The notes below the pieces were generated by a model, which worked only from the letters and a program-made list of their open reading frames with translations, searched no databases and had not been told where the DNA came from. A stretch of 64,000 bases of DNA from an uncultured Bacteroidales bacterium (lineage in GTDB: Bacteria > Bacteroidota > Bacteroidia > Bacteroidales > Muribaculaceae), in assembly GCA_900542185.1 (NCBI GenBank), contig UQMZ01000013.1, positions 1-64,000 of the forward strand, written 5' to 3'. Position numbers and translations under genes: made by a program. Of the stretch, positions 35,773 to 44,895 are shown piece by piece. Each line of letters opens with the position of its first letter. The first letter of the stretch is position 1.

Positions 35773-36633
35773 ATGACAGGATACCACTATAATCTGGATT
35801 TACCCGAGGAATTATCGAAAATACTGGAAGAGGACTTCTGGATGCTCGAAGACGTTGACCCGAGTATGTTCAAGTCGTTGACCGAACCCGTGAAATTCGA
35901 GGCCAGCACATGGATTGTGGTGCAGCGAGGCTCGGCCAAAGGAGAAATCAACCTGATATCCCACGACATCAAGGCCCCGAGTCTGGTGATAGTGCGCGGC
36001 ACGCAGTTCCTGCAGCCCACATATATCAGTCCCGATTTCAAGGCCACGGTGATCGTGATGTCCAAGAGGTTCAGGGAGAACGTTTTCCTGTTCATGAATT
36101 CCACGCCGCTCTATTCGCTGTCGATGCGCCATTCCGTGGTGCCAATACCGGAGGAGACGTTTCCCGAGTATCTGAAATTCAGCAAGGAGATACGCCGTAT
36201 CCTGCAGATGCGCGACAATCCATACGCTTCCCAGGCGTTGCTGTTCAAGGTGGTGAGCTTCATATTCGAAACCGCCTATAAGAGTTACGAACCGTTTCAC
36301 AATGAGATTCTGTCGCGTCAGGGCCGGATCTCCGACAAGTTCCTTACCTTGGTGCAGGAAAACTTCAGGTCCGAGCGTTTCCTGGACTTCTACGCGCAGA
36401 AGATGGAAGTGACGCCCAAGCACCTGTCACGCACCGTTAAGGCGCAGACCGGTTATACCGCCGTGGAGTGGATAGAGAGGTTCGTCATACTCGAGGCCAA
36501 GGTGCTGTTGAAGTCGTCGAACCTGAATATCCAGCAGATTGCCGACGAGCTGAATTTCCCGTCGCAGTCCTTCTTCGGTAAATATTTCAAGAAGTTTACG
36601 GGTATGTCGCCCAAGGAATTCCGTAACGCCTGA
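35773..36633 (+). CDS. AraC family transcriptional regulator
   Basis: A 286-residue regulator. The N-terminal part (1-170) is a sensor region that is not a clear cupin match. The C-terminal AraC double helix-turn-helix (about 185-285) shows FYAQKMEVTPKHLSRTVKAQTG in the first HTH, and IADELNFPSQSFFGKYFKKFTGMSPKEFR in the second. It converges with the EamA transporter gene. Targets are unknown; the divergently placed 34959-35564 gene is one candidate. Confidence 0.9.
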   Translation: MTGYHYNLDLPEELSKILEEDFWMLEDVDPSMFKSLTEPVKFEASTWIVVQRGSAKGEINLISHDIKAPSLVIVRGTQFLQPTYISPDFKATVIVMSKRFRENVFLFMNSTPLYSLSMRHSVVPIPEETFPEYLKFSKEIRRILQMRDNPYASQALLFKVVSFIFETAYKSYEPFHNEILSRQGRISDKFLTLVQENFRSERFLDFYAQKMEVTPKHLSRTVKAQTGYTAVEWIERFVILEAKVLLKSSNLNIQQIADELNFPSQSFFGKYFKKFTGMSPKEFRNA

Positions 36634-36654
36634 ACATGACGGACGGCATTGCGG

Positions 36655-37614
36655 TCAGTGCTTTGACTTGCGTACGCTTGGGAATTTGTCGGAGATGATA
36701 AGACCTCCGATAATCAGAATGCATCCCAGATATCCCAGCATGTAGATATCCTCGTCTAAGACGAAGTACCCGGCTATCATGGTGACTACCGGCTGGATGT
36801 ACAGATAGTTGTTGCAGGTGACGGGGCCGAGATATTTCATCACCTCGTTCCATACCAGGTATGCTCCGATGGAGCATAACAGCACCAGAAACAGGAAGTT
36901 CATGAGATAATGGGGGTGATTGAAATCGAAGAGCACCTGCCAGTGGAGCGGGCCGTGCTGGATGAACAGCATGGGTAGCGCCGTTATCACGCCGTAGAAG
37001 AACAGTTTCCTGGAAATGAACATCGAGGAATAGAAGGGGAGCAGGCGTTTGATGGCGATTGAATATATGGCCCAGCATAATGCCGCGGAGAGGGCGAGCA
37101 GGTCGCCGGCGGGACGGATCTCGAACGAAGATCCGTGGCTGAAAATGATGCATCCCACACCCACGAACGCTATGGCCGAACCGATCAGTACCGGGGCCTT
37201 GAGCCGCTGACGGAACACGGCCGCGGCCAGGAAAGTGGTGAATATCGGGGATATTGAGGCCAACAGCGACACGTTGGCCGTGGTGGTGAGGGTCAGAGCG
37301 TAGTTTTCGGTGATGAAATAAAGCGAGCCGGAGCAGATGCCGCACATGGCCATGGTCATTTCGTCGCGCAGGCTGTTGCAGAATATGTGGCGGCATGTGA
37401 ACAGCAGCAATATCAGATAGGCGGCAAAGAAGCGGTAGAAATATATTTCGACCGGACTCATCTGAGCCTGTCCCATCAGAATTTTGGTACAAAGAAACGA
37501 TGTGCCCCAGGCAGTCACGGTCAGAAGCGCGCCTATATGCGCGAACGCAATAATGTATTTGCTTTTGGACTGTGTTTTCAACATCGTGTCAGTATCTAAG
37601 GCTTGTTGTTTCAT
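36655..37614 (-). CDS. EamA (DMT superfamily) transporter
   Basis: A 319-residue inner-membrane protein with ten predicted helices in two EamA repeats. The first ends near 165 (LASISPIFTTFLAAAVF), and the second contains NNYLYIQPVVTMIAGYFVLDE near 265-285. DMT transporters export or import small metabolites such as amino acids or nucleobases; the substrate cannot be read from sequence. It stands alone and converges with the AraC-type gene. Confidence 0.88.
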   Translation of the reverse strand: MKQQALDTDTMLKTQSKSKYIIAFAHIGALLTVTAWGTSFLCTKILMGQAQMSPVEIYFYRFFAAYLILLLFTCRHIFCNSLRDEMTMAMCGICSGSLYFITENYALTLTTTANVSLLASISPIFTTFLAAAVFRQRLKAPVLIGSAIAFVGVGCIIFSHGSSFEIRPAGDLLALSAALCWAIYSIAIKRLLPFYSSMFISRKLFFYGVITALPMLFIQHGPLHWQVLFDFNHPHYLMNFLFLVLLCSIGAYLVWNEVMKYLGPVTCNNYLYIQPVVTMIAGYFVLDEDIYMLGYLGCILIIGGLIISDKFPSVRKSKH

Positions 37615-37768
37615 ATATGCGGCTCCTGGAGGAGAGACGAGTGAGCCGGAATCCGTATCTGCAAAATTATAAAATATCCCTAAGAAAACAAAACTGAAAT
37701 CAAGGAATTTTTTTATAGCCTGTGAAGAATAATTGTAGTATTTGGATTGTTGAGATTGATGTATAGAT

Positions 37769-37776
37769 TAATTTTG
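37769..37776 (+). promoter_or_regulatory. Promoter of the rubredoxin gene
   Basis: TAATTTTG with TTTGG 23-24 bases upstream and ATG 34 bases downstream. Confidence 0.55.
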
Positions 37777-37809
37777 ATTTTGGTTTCATTATAATAACTA
37801 AGCAAAGAG

Positions 37810-37968
37810 ATGAAGTACGTATGTGATGTATGCGGCTGGATATATGATCCGGCGATTGGCGATCCAGACAACGGAGTGCCCGCAGGAACGAAGTTCGAGG
37901 ATGTGCCCGACACATGGGTATGCCCGTTATGCGGCGTAGGCAAGGACGAGTTCTCGCCCGCGGACTGA
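37810..37968 (+). CDS. Rubredoxin
   Basis: A complete 52-residue rubredoxin. The two iron-binding knuckles are CDVCG (C5, C8) and CPLCG (C38, C41), with the conserved spacer text [25 protein letters not shown] and a C-terminal KDEFS. It is a small Fe(Cys)4 electron carrier, in anaerobes often serving peroxide or superoxide reduction. ATG 37810 is the only sensible start. A terminator follows directly, so the gene is monocistronic. Confidence 0.97.
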   Translation: MKYVCDVCGWIYDPAIGDPDNGVPAGTKFEDVPDTWVCPLCGVGKDEFSPAD

Positions 37969-38004
37969 GAGGAGATAAAACTTTCGATAATTTCAACAAC
38001 TTAA

Positions 38005-38037
38005 AAAGCGCATCAGCCTTTGCGGCCGATGCGCTTT
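38005..38037 (+). terminator. Terminator after rubredoxin
   Basis: AAAGCGCATC-AGCC / GGCC-GATGCGCTTT hairpin, with A- and T-rich ends. Confidence 0.85.
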
Positions 38038-38127
38038 GCCATGTATATGGAATTATCTTCATTCATTTTGTGGATTGATGAAATAAGGGTAAAATGTTAA
38101 AAATTTTGCATTTTATCATTATTTAAC

Positions 38128-38374
38128 TAACTTTGCATTGGTTAACAAACCCTGTTGCATCGGCTTGACCTGAATTCTGTTGCAATAGATAATTGTTTTT
38201 TATTCTGTAAAACATTTATACTGACGGAGTACTGTCGGTAAGTGTGACTTGCAGAGTGAAAATCAAGACTTGACCAATAGCAAAACTAACATCATGCGTT
38301 TTAGGCGCACCTTTTGAAATACGAAAAGGGAGAACGTGTTTTTAAAGGCTTACAATTTTCTCCCGGTGTTCCAA
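38128..38374 (+). promoter_or_regulatory. Promoter and long 5' leader of the small lipoprotein gene
   Basis: A strong promoter is present: TTTTG at about 38103-38107, a 20-base gap, then TAACTTTGC at 38128-38136. It leaves a leader of about 235 bases. The leader has a small GGTT-AACC hairpin at its 5' end, a repeated CTGTTGCA, and a CCTTTT/AAAAGG hairpin near the gene, but no open frame. It may be regulatory. Confidence 0.5.
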
Positions 38375-38776
38375 ATGAAAAAGAGTCTTAAAATTTTCGC
38401 GTTTCTGATGATGCTTCTCGTATCGACGCCAGCGTTTGTGTCCTGCAGCAGTGACAAGGATGACGAGCCTGAACAGAACTATGCCGCGTATATCGTTGGT
38501 GTATACACCGGTTCGCTTACTTCGGGTAACGAAGTGCTGGATGACGCTTATGTGGTAAAGATTGACCGCATCTCGGACAAGATGGTGTCGATGGAAGCAA
38601 AATTCTTCTCCGATGATGAGCCTGTGAACTTCAACGTGTCGTACAGCAATAAAGTGTACACGCTGTCAACTTCCAACGTCCACAACATGACAGTGACCGT
38701 CACAGGCAAGACACTGCTGATATCATATCTGAACAACGCGGGATCGCAGACCACATTCTCCGGTTCGCGTGACTGA
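38375..38776 (+). CDS. Small lipoprotein of unknown function
   Basis: A 133-residue lipoprotein. The signal peptide ends in FVSC with C24, followed by the acidic linker SSDKDDEPEQN and one beta-rich domain (about 35-133). The start at ATG 38375 gives a normal signal peptide; an upstream in-frame codon would not. I do not recognise the family. Its own promoter and terminator make it a single-gene unit. Confidence 0.68.
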   Translation: MKKSLKIFAFLMMLLVSTPAFVSCSSDKDDEPEQNYAAYIVGVYTGSLTSGNEVLDDAYVVKIDRISDKMVSMEAKFFSDDEPVNFNVSYSNKVYTLSTSNVHNMTVTVTGKTLLISYLNNAGSQTTFSGSRD

Positions 38777-38819
38777 TAAGGAGGGCACCAGATAAGGTTA
38801 CTCCATATTCGGCGATATA

Positions 38820-38862
38820 ACAAGCCGCATCGCAATTTCAATTACGGTGCGGCTTGTTTTAT
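38820..38862 (+). terminator. Terminator after the small lipoprotein gene
   Basis: CAAGCCGCA / TGCGGCTTG stem followed by TTTTATTTA. Confidence 0.86.
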
Positions 38863-38987
38863 TTATAGTCTAAAATAATACACGGTGTCCGAGCGTTGAA
38901 TATTATGGAGGACTCTGTAACGGGGTCCGGAAAAATACACTCGATCGATATAACAGAACCTAATACCAACGAAAAAACTGCAAAGCA

Positions 38988-40232
38988 ATGGCAAAAGTAA
39001 AACCGTTCAAAGGCGTTCGCCCGCCCCGAGAGTTAGTGGAGCAGGTGGCAAGCCGTCCGTACGACGTGCTGAACAGCGAGGAGGCCCGTGCCGAGGCCGC
39101 CGGCAATCCCATGAGCCTGTACCATATCATCAAGCCGGAAATCGACTTCGAGCCGGGTATGGACGAGCATGACGCCCGCGTGTACGACAAGGCCGTGGAG
39201 AACTTCCGTATGTTCCAGGACAAGGGCTGGCTGCGTCAGGACGATAATGAGAACTACTACATATATGCCCAGACCATGGACGGGCGCACACAGTATGGAT
39301 TTGTAGTAGCCGCCTGGGTGCCCGACTACATGGAGGGTCGCATCAAGAAGCATGAGCTGACCCGCCGCGACAAGGAGGAGGACCGCATGAAGCACGTGCG
39401 CTGCAACAACGCCAACGTGGAGCCGGTGTTCTTCGCATTCCCCGATAACGAGGCGCTGGAACAGATAATCCGTGACGTGACGGCAGGCGAACCGGAGTAT
39501 GACTTCACGACTCCCGACGGATTCGGCCACACACTGTGGGTGATATCCGACCCCGGGATGATAGAGAAGGTGACAGAGGAATTCGGCAAGATCCCCAACA
39601 TGTACATAGCCGACGGACATCACCGCTCGGCGGCAGCCGCACTGGTAGGTGCTGAAAAAGCTAAGAACAACCCCAACCATACGGGCGACGAGGAGTACAA
39701 CTACTTCATGGCCGTAGCCTTCCCCGCATCCCATCTGCGCGTGATAGATTATAACCGAGTGGTGCGCGACCTGAACGGCATGACCCCCGCCGAGTTCCTG
39801 AAACGTCTTGACGAGAACTTCATCGTGGAGGAGAAAGGCACCGAGACATATCATCCAACGGGACTGCATAACTTTGCCCTCTATCTTGACGGCAAATGGT
39901 ACTCGCTGACGGCCAAGCCCGGCACATACAACGACGACGATCCAATCGGCGTACTGGACGTGACCGTGTCGAGCGACCTGATACTGCGCGACATGTTGGG
40001 CATCACCGACCTCCGTTCTGACAAGCGCATAGACTTCGTGGGCGGCATCCGCGGTCTGGAGGAACTGAAGCGCCGCGTGGATTCGGGCGAGATGGCAATG
40101 GCCCTGGCTCTGTACCCCGTGACGATGAAGCAGATAATGGACATTGCCGATACCGACAACATCATGCCGCCCAAAACCACCTGGTTCGAGCCTAAGCTCA
40201 GAAGCGGGCTGATAATACATAAACTGGATTGA
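38988..40232 (+). CDS. DUF1015 family protein
   Basis: A 414-residue cytoplasmic protein of the DUF1015 (COG4198) family. Landmarks are FKGVRPPRELVEQVASRPYDVLNSEEA at the N-terminus, YIADGHHRSAAAAL (about 205-218) and a C-terminal PPKTTWFEPKLRSGLIIH. The DGHHR motif is reminiscent of ParB/Srx-like phosphate chemistry, but the reaction is unproven. In other Bacteroidetes the family often sits next to serine-biosynthesis genes; here it leads an operon with a hydrolase, a thioesterase and dprA. Confidence 0.85.
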   Translation: MAKVKPFKGVRPPRELVEQVASRPYDVLNSEEARAEAAGNPMSLYHIIKPEIDFEPGMDEHDARVYDKAVENFRMFQDKGWLRQDDNENYYIYAQTMDGRTQYGFVVAAWVPDYMEGRIKKHELTRRDKEEDRMKHVRCNNANVEPVFFAFPDNEALEQIIRDVTAGEPEYDFTTPDGFGHTLWVISDPGMIEKVTEEFGKIPNMYIADGHHRSAAAALVGAEKAKNNPNHTGDEEYNYFMAVAFPASHLRVIDYNRVVRDLNGMTPAEFLKRLDENFIVEEKGTETYHPTGLHNFALYLDGKWYSLTAKPGTYNDDDPIGVLDVTVSSDLILRDMLGITDLRSDKRIDFVGGIRGLEELKRRVDSGEMAMALALYPVTMKQIMDIADTDNIMPPKTTWFEPKLRSGLIIHKLD

Positions 40233-41386
40233 ATATACTGAACTTAAAAAAAGCAAAGAGACTTATAATTGCAGGCATGTTGCTCGCGGGGCTTATTGCG
40301 CCGCGAGCCATGGCCTGCACGTCTGCAATAATAAGTGCCTCCGCCAACCCGTCGGGACGCCCCATCCTGTGGAAGCACCGCGATACAAGTAACGTCGACA
40401 ACAAGGTGGAATATGTGGCGCCGCATGGTTCTGACTACGGCTATACGGCACTGTTCAACGCCCAGGACCGCGACCTGAAGGAAGCGTGGATGGGGATGAA
40501 TGACGCGGGATTCGCCGTGATGAACACTGCATCGTACAACATCAAGGACGACAAAGTGCCGGCCAAGAAGATGGACAAGGAGGGCATATTGATGACCAAG
40601 GCCCTCAAGACCTGCCGCACGGTGGACGATTTCGCACGTCTGCTTGATACGTACAAGCGGCCTATGGGCGTGGAAGCCAATTTCGGGGTGATAGATGCAT
40701 CGGGCAACGGAGCGTATTTCGAGACGAACAACCATTCATACGTACGTTACGACCTGAAGAATGCGCCGCAGGGCGTGTTGGTCCGCACCAACTACAGCCA
40801 TTCCGGCCGACCCAACGAGGGGTACGGCCAGATGCGCGAGGCCAACGCCGTGGCACAGCTCGCCCCATACGCCGATGAAGGTGCGGTTACACCCGAAGTG
40901 CTGACGGAGGTTTTGAGCCGGTCGTTCTACCATGACGGCCGCAAGCAGGATGTATTATATGGCAGTGAACTGAAAGTATTGGACGAGGATTTCATTCCCC
41001 GTTACAAATCGACGGCGACTGTAGCTATAGAGGGCTGCAAGCCTATGAACCCCGACAGCGTGACTCCCGAACTGGTACGTAGGCAGTATATTATGTGGAC
41101 CGGACTTGGTTATCCGCCGGTGTCCGTGATAAAGGCCGTGCGCAACTGCCCTGACGGCATCGACGTCGGACTGAGAGGGTCGGGGGAGAATGGACATTCG
41201 CCATTGGCCGACGAGGCAAAACGTAAGCGTGACGACGTATTTGACCTTACGGTAGTAAAAGGAAAGCCGTACATAGAAATCGGCAAGCTTCACAACGCCG
41301 AAGGTACCGGTTATATTCAGCAGGTTCGTGAAGCCAACCATCAGACGTATGTCCGGGAATCGGCTGCGAGGGATGCCGAGCAATGA
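40229..41386 (+). CDS. C45-like Ntn hydrolase with signal peptide
   Basis: A 385-residue protein related to the C45/acyl-transferase branch of Ntn hydrolases. A signal-like segment (about 9-29) ends AMA and is followed by C30 in CTSAIISASANPSGRPILWKHRDT, the expected N-terminal nucleophile position. Removal of the signal peptide would itself expose the catalytic cysteine. The fold-typical NFGVIDASGNGAYFE block lies near 150. The start is non-ATG (TTG 40229, overlapping the DUF1015 stop by four bases); the first ATG would delete the basic end of the signal peptide. A lipoprotein reading of AMAC is less likely. Confidence 0.7.
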   Translation: MNILNLKKAKRLIIAGMLLAGLIAPRAMACTSAIISASANPSGRPILWKHRDTSNVDNKVEYVAPHGSDYGYTALFNAQDRDLKEAWMGMNDAGFAVMNTASYNIKDDKVPAKKMDKEGILMTKALKTCRTVDDFARLLDTYKRPMGVEANFGVIDASGNGAYFETNNHSYVRYDLKNAPQGVLVRTNYSHSGRPNEGYGQMREANAVAQLAPYADEGAVTPEVLTEVLSRSFYHDGRKQDVLYGSELKVLDEDFIPRYKSTATVAIEGCKPMNPDSVTPELVRRQYIMWTGLGYPPVSVIKAVRNCPDGIDVGLRGSGENGHSPLADEAKRKRDDVFDLTVVKGKPYIEIGKLHNAEGTGYIQQVREANHQTYVRESAARDAEQ

Positions 41387-41387
41387 T

Positions 41388-41921
41388 ATGACTGAAGAAA
41401 ACGGAAAGATATTCTGCATGGAGCGGGGCCGGTTCGCACGGGCTCTGCTCCGTCGTTTCTGTCCGTGGTGGCTGTGGGTGGCCGTAGGAGTGGCCGTGCT
41501 GTGCATGATGTGGGGATTCATAGTCGACCTGCGCTGGGTGCTGGCCGGATTCTTCGTGCTGCTGATAGCTGTGCCGCATGCATTAGCTGTCAGTTATTAC
41601 AACCATGCGCTGTGCCGCGAATGCTTTGTGAACGTTTTGCCGCATACCATAGACGTGGACGGCAATGCGCTGGTTGTGACGCTGTACGAAAAGAAAAAGA
41701 CGGAAGAAAGTGTCGATGAACCGCAGGAATATGCGGAGTTGCGTCGTGAGCGGTTTGACGGCAATTGCGTGCGCGACTGGTGGATAAGTGACGGCGACGG
41801 ATTCATAGGCATAACAGATAAGAAGCCCGGATTCATCTGGGTGCCTAAAGATGTCGATAATTTCCTGGAAATTTCTAACTTTGCAAGAAATAACAAGTCG
41901 TTGACACTTCAAAAGGAATGA
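41388..41921 (+). CDS. Small membrane protein in the dprA operon
   Basis: A 177-residue protein with two adjacent membrane helices (about 26-46 and 50-72) and a soluble C-terminal part of about 100 residues. It starts one base after the upstream stop and ends four bases before the thioesterase gene. The family is not recognised; the arrangement resembles YcxB-type membrane proteins, but I cannot confirm that. Confidence 0.6.
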   Translation: MTEENGKIFCMERGRFARALLRRFCPWWLWVAVGVAVLCMMWGFIVDLRWVLAGFFVLLIAVPHALAVSYYNHALCRECFVNVLPHTIDVDGNALVVTLYEKKKTEESVDEPQEYAELRRERFDGNCVRDWWISDGDGFIGITDKKPGFIWVPKDVDNFLEISNFARNNKSLTLQKE

Positions 41922-41925
41922 TAGA

Positions 41926-42348
41926 ATGAGAATACTCAAGGACGCCAACAAGAAATATTGCTTCATAATGGATATGGAGGTTCGCGATTACGAGCTGGAT
42001 TGCGAACAGATAGTGAACAATGCCAACTATCTGCATTACATGGAGCATACGCGCCATCGGTTCTGCACGGACGCGGGCCTGTCGTTCATACAGATGCACA
42101 ACCAGGGCATCGACGCCGTGGTGCGCAAGATAGAGGTGGAATACAAGACGTCGCTGCGGGGCGGCGACACCTTTATCAGCTGCCTGCGATTAGAGCGCAA
42201 GGGGCCGAGATTCATATTCCATCAGGATATAATCCGCTCGGACGGCGAGATGTGCGCCGAGGGGGTGGTGACCGTGGTGGTGCTGAAGGACGGCAAGTTG
42301 AGCAGAGGCGACGAACTGGCCAAGGTGTTCGGACGGTACATACAGTAA
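41926..42348 (+). CDS. Hotdog-fold acyl-CoA thioesterase
   Basis: A 140-residue single hotdog domain of the 4-hydroxybenzoyl-CoA thioesterase / YbgC type. The N-terminal signature is VRDYELDCEQIVNNANYLHYMEHTRHRF (about 16-43), with the usual catalytic Asp region and Asn-Tyr pair. It likely hydrolyses a short or branched acyl-CoA. It is tightly placed between the membrane protein and dprA. Confidence 0.85.
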   Translation: MRILKDANKKYCFIMDMEVRDYELDCEQIVNNANYLHYMEHTRHRFCTDAGLSFIQMHNQGIDAVVRKIEVEYKTSLRGGDTFISCLRLERKGPRFIFHQDIIRSDGEMCAEGVVTVVVLKDGKLSRGDELAKVFGRYIQ

Positions 42349-42352
42349 GGCA

Positions 42353-43480
42353 ATGGATTCCGCTGAGCGTCAGGAACTGATTCACAAGGTGGCCATCAGC
42401 ATGGTGCCGGGCATGAAGGTGGATGTGGTGCGCGCCATGCGCGACGCCGACTATGACTATGCCGATTTTTTCAAGCCCGGCATGGGCGACCTGTCCTCGC
42501 GCATCGGAGCTTCGGACACGCTGCGTTTGGACCCCCTCGAGCGGCAGACCGCATTGGAGCGGGCGCGCAAGGAGGTGGAGTTTATGGAGAGGCACGGCAT
42601 CCGTGGCCTGTTCGTGAACGACGATGAGTATCCGCCGTTGCTTCAGGAACTGCACGACGCTCCGATAATATTGTACGTGCTCGGCAACGTCAATCTGAAT
42701 CCACGCTTCGCCCTGGCCGTGGTGGGTACGCGCAAGGCTACGAAATATGGCTTGCAGTTTACCGACCAATTGATACACGATCTGGCGGTATATTATCCGG
42801 ACTTGCTGATAGTCAGCGGGCTGGCATACGGCATAGACGCTGCGGGCCATCGTGCGGCGTTGGACTGCAAACTACCGACCGTAGCCGTGGTTGCCCACGG
42901 TTTGGATATGGTATATCCTGCCCAGCACCGCGACCTTGCAAAAAAGATAATTCAGTCCGGCGGCGGTATGCTGACCGAATATCCGACGGGCACCACGCCG
43001 TATCAGCGCAATTTCTTAGAGCGCAACCGCATAGTGGCGGGACTGTGCGACGCAACTTTCGTAGCTGAGTCAGAGATACGGGGCGGAGCCATGAGCACCG
43101 CGAACCAGGCGTTTATCAACAACCGCGACGTCATGGCGTTGCCGGGACGGTCAATCGATCCGATCAGTGCGGGTTGTAACCATCTGATATGTTCGCACAA
43201 GGCGCAGCTGATCACATGCGCCGCCGATGTGGTGCAGACCACCGGCTGGCCACCGGGCGTGATGCAGCATGCTCCGCAGCAACGCAACCTGTTTCCTGAG
43301 CTGCGAGGCGCTCCGGCCGAGATATACGCCCATATCAAGCACGAGGGACGTCCGTTAGGCATTGACGAACTGCGGGCCATGACCGGAATGAACATGAAGG
43401 AACTGATGGCCAACCTGACCGACATGGAATTTGACGGCGTGATAACACGTCTGCCGGGGGCGCGGTTCGAGTTGGGATAG
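42353..43480 (+). CDS. dprA: DNA-processing protein DprA
   Basis: A 375-residue DprA/Smf. The N-terminal SAM-like region (1-75) is followed by the Rossmann-like core: AVVGTRKATKYG (near 122), VSGLAYGIDAAGHRAAL (near 160), TEYPTGTTPYQRNFLERNRIVAGLCDATFVAE (near 205) and RGGAMSTANQAFINNRDVMALPG (near 243). A winged-helix C-terminal domain (about 310-375) completes it. DprA loads RecA on incoming single-stranded DNA during transformation. Last gene of the operon. Confidence 0.95.
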   Translation: MDSAERQELIHKVAISMVPGMKVDVVRAMRDADYDYADFFKPGMGDLSSRIGASDTLRLDPLERQTALERARKEVEFMERHGIRGLFVNDDEYPPLLQELHDAPIILYVLGNVNLNPRFALAVVGTRKATKYGLQFTDQLIHDLAVYYPDLLIVSGLAYGIDAAGHRAALDCKLPTVAVVAHGLDMVYPAQHRDLAKKIIQSGGGMLTEYPTGTTPYQRNFLERNRIVAGLCDATFVAESEIRGGAMSTANQAFINNRDVMALPGRSIDPISAGCNHLICSHKAQLITCAADVVQTTGWPPGVMQHAPQQRNLFPELRGAPAEIYAHIKHEGRPLGIDELRAMTGMNMKELMANLTDMEFDGVITRLPGARFELG

Positions 43481-43534
43481 ACAACAGGCGGAATCTGAAG
43501 ATTCCGGGCCGAGACAAAAGAAAAGGGGCAAAAG

Positions 43535-43563
43535 AAAAGGGATGACCGGCGGCCATCCCTTTT
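43535..43563. terminator. Bidirectional terminator between dprA and the phosphorylase gene
   Basis: AAAAGGGATG / CATCCCTTTT stem with A- and T-rich flanks serves both converging genes. A smaller GGAATC/GATTCC hairpin lies at about 43490-43505. Confidence 0.82.
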
Positions 43564-43580
43564 GCTATGTCGGGGGAATT

Positions 43581-44468
43581 TTATAATTCAGCATAACGAT
43601 CCAGGACAGTCTGAATCAGGCCATGGAGCCGGGGTTTGTAATCGGTGTTGGCCTTGTTGGCGCGTCGCTCGGCGATGATACAGCACACGGTCATGGCGCG
43701 GTGGCCCAACAGACGGGCCATGCCTTGCAGACAGGCCGACTCCATCTCGAAGTTTGTGACGGGACGTCCGTCATAACGGAATGACTCGATCTTGGCGTTC
43801 AGGTCTGGATCCTTCAACGCGAGGCGTACTTGACGTCCCTGCGGAGCGTAGAAACCTACGGCCGCTATGGTATAGCCGAGACGCATGTCGTCGCGCGCTA
43901 TTTTCTCTACCAGACAGCGGTCGGCATCCACTACGTATGGAGCGGCCCAGGTCGGATCCCAATTGGTGTGGGCGCAGAATTCCTTCTCGAATTCCAGATC
44001 GCATACCTTGTCGCGGTCGGCGTAGAAGTTCAGGATGCCGTCGAAACCGATTCCCTTGTCTGCCACTACATAATCGCCTATATGCAGGTCTTCCTGCAGC
44101 GAGCCGGATGTGCCGATGCGCACAATGTTGAGCGTGCGGTGTTCGGGCTTGACGGTGCGCGTGTTGAAGTCAACATTGGCCAATGCGTCAAGCTCGGTCA
44201 TCACGATCTCGATGTTGTCAGGGCCGATGCCGTGGCTGATGCACATTATGGGCGTGCCCTTGTACGTGCCGCCGATGGCGTGGAACTCACGCGACTGCAC
44301 GTCATAATCCACTGTGTCGAACATCGAGCCAACCATAGTGACGCGTCCCGGATCGCCCACGAAGATGATGTTGTCGCGAAGCTGGTCGGGACGAAGGTGG
44401 ATGTGGAAGGCACTTCCGTCCCCGTTGATGATTAACTCCGACGGAGGTATGATTCTTGGTGTGTTCAT
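43581..44468 (-). CDS. Nucleoside phosphorylase (uridine phosphorylase-like)
   Basis: A 295-residue enzyme of the PNP/UDP phosphorylase family that splits nucleosides with phosphate. The phosphate loop VGDPGRV lies near residue 37, IGTSGSLQEDLHIGDYVV near 118-135, and the substrate-binding block NFEMESACLQGMARLLG near 237-253. It is closest in style to Bacteroidetes uridine phosphorylases, but base specificity is not certain. ATG 44468 is preferred; another ATG lies four codons upstream (44480), and the longest frame begins with TTG. Confidence 0.88.
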   Translation of the reverse strand: MNTPRIIPPSELIINGDGSAFHIHLRPDQLRDNIIFVGDPGRVTMVGSMFDTVDYDVQSREFHAIGGTYKGTPIMCISHGIGPDNIEIVMTELDALANVDFNTRTVKPEHRTLNIVRIGTSGSLQEDLHIGDYVVADKGIGFDGILNFYADRDKVCDLEFEKEFCAHTNWDPTWAAPYVVDADRCLVEKIARDDMRLGYTIAAVGFYAPQGRQVRLALKDPDLNAKIESFRYDGRPVTNFEMESACLQGMARLLGHRAMTVCCIIAERRANKANTDYKPRLHGLIQTVLDRYAEL

Positions 44469-44624
44469 GGTTTTGATCATTAGCAATTTCTAAAATGGGA
44501 CCGACAGCAGGTGAGAGGGTCGAATCCTATATAGTTAAAACGCTTCAGACGCCATAAAGACGCCGAGCGGAACACAAATTTACGAAAAATTTCGTAAAAA
44601 CTTGGTAAACTCGGAAAAAATCTA

Positions 44625-44716
44625 TAATTTTGCAATCGCAAATGAGGGGACACCGCGCCTGAAGTTCAATCCGGGCAACGCTTGGAATGATGTCGGAGAG
44701 GGTGTCAACGATCAAA
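44625..44716 (+). promoter_or_regulatory. Promoter and leader of tRNA-Ser
   Basis: TAATTTTG (44625-44632) with TTGG about 20 bases upstream. The 80-base leader before the tRNA can close on itself through GACACC (44649-44654) and GGTGTC (44701-44706). Confidence 0.6.
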
Positions 44717-44803
44717 GGAAAGATGCCGGAGTGGTCGATCGGGACGGTCTCGAAAACCGTTGTACCCTTACGGGTACCCAGGGTTCGAATCCCTGTCTTT
44801 CCG
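44717..44803 (+). tRNA. tRNA-Ser (anticodon CGA)
   Basis: Acceptor GGAAAGA/TCTTTCC, anticodon arm ACGGT-CTCGAAA-ACCGT, long variable arm with GTACCC/GGGTAC typical of class II tRNA, T arm CAGGG-TTCGAAT-CCCTG, discriminator G. Confidence 0.95.
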
Positions 44804-44817
44804 CTGATATGAAGATT

Positions 44818-44846
44818 GATACTCACTGATTATCAGTGAGTATCTT
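44818..44846 (+). terminator. Terminator after tRNA-Ser
   Basis: GATACTCACTGA-TTA-TCAGTGAGTATC hairpin followed by TTCTATTTTA. Confidence 0.88.
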
Positions 44847-44895
44847 CTATTTTATAAGGCTTTAAATCGGATTAGCCGGTCGGCGGAATGTTAAT

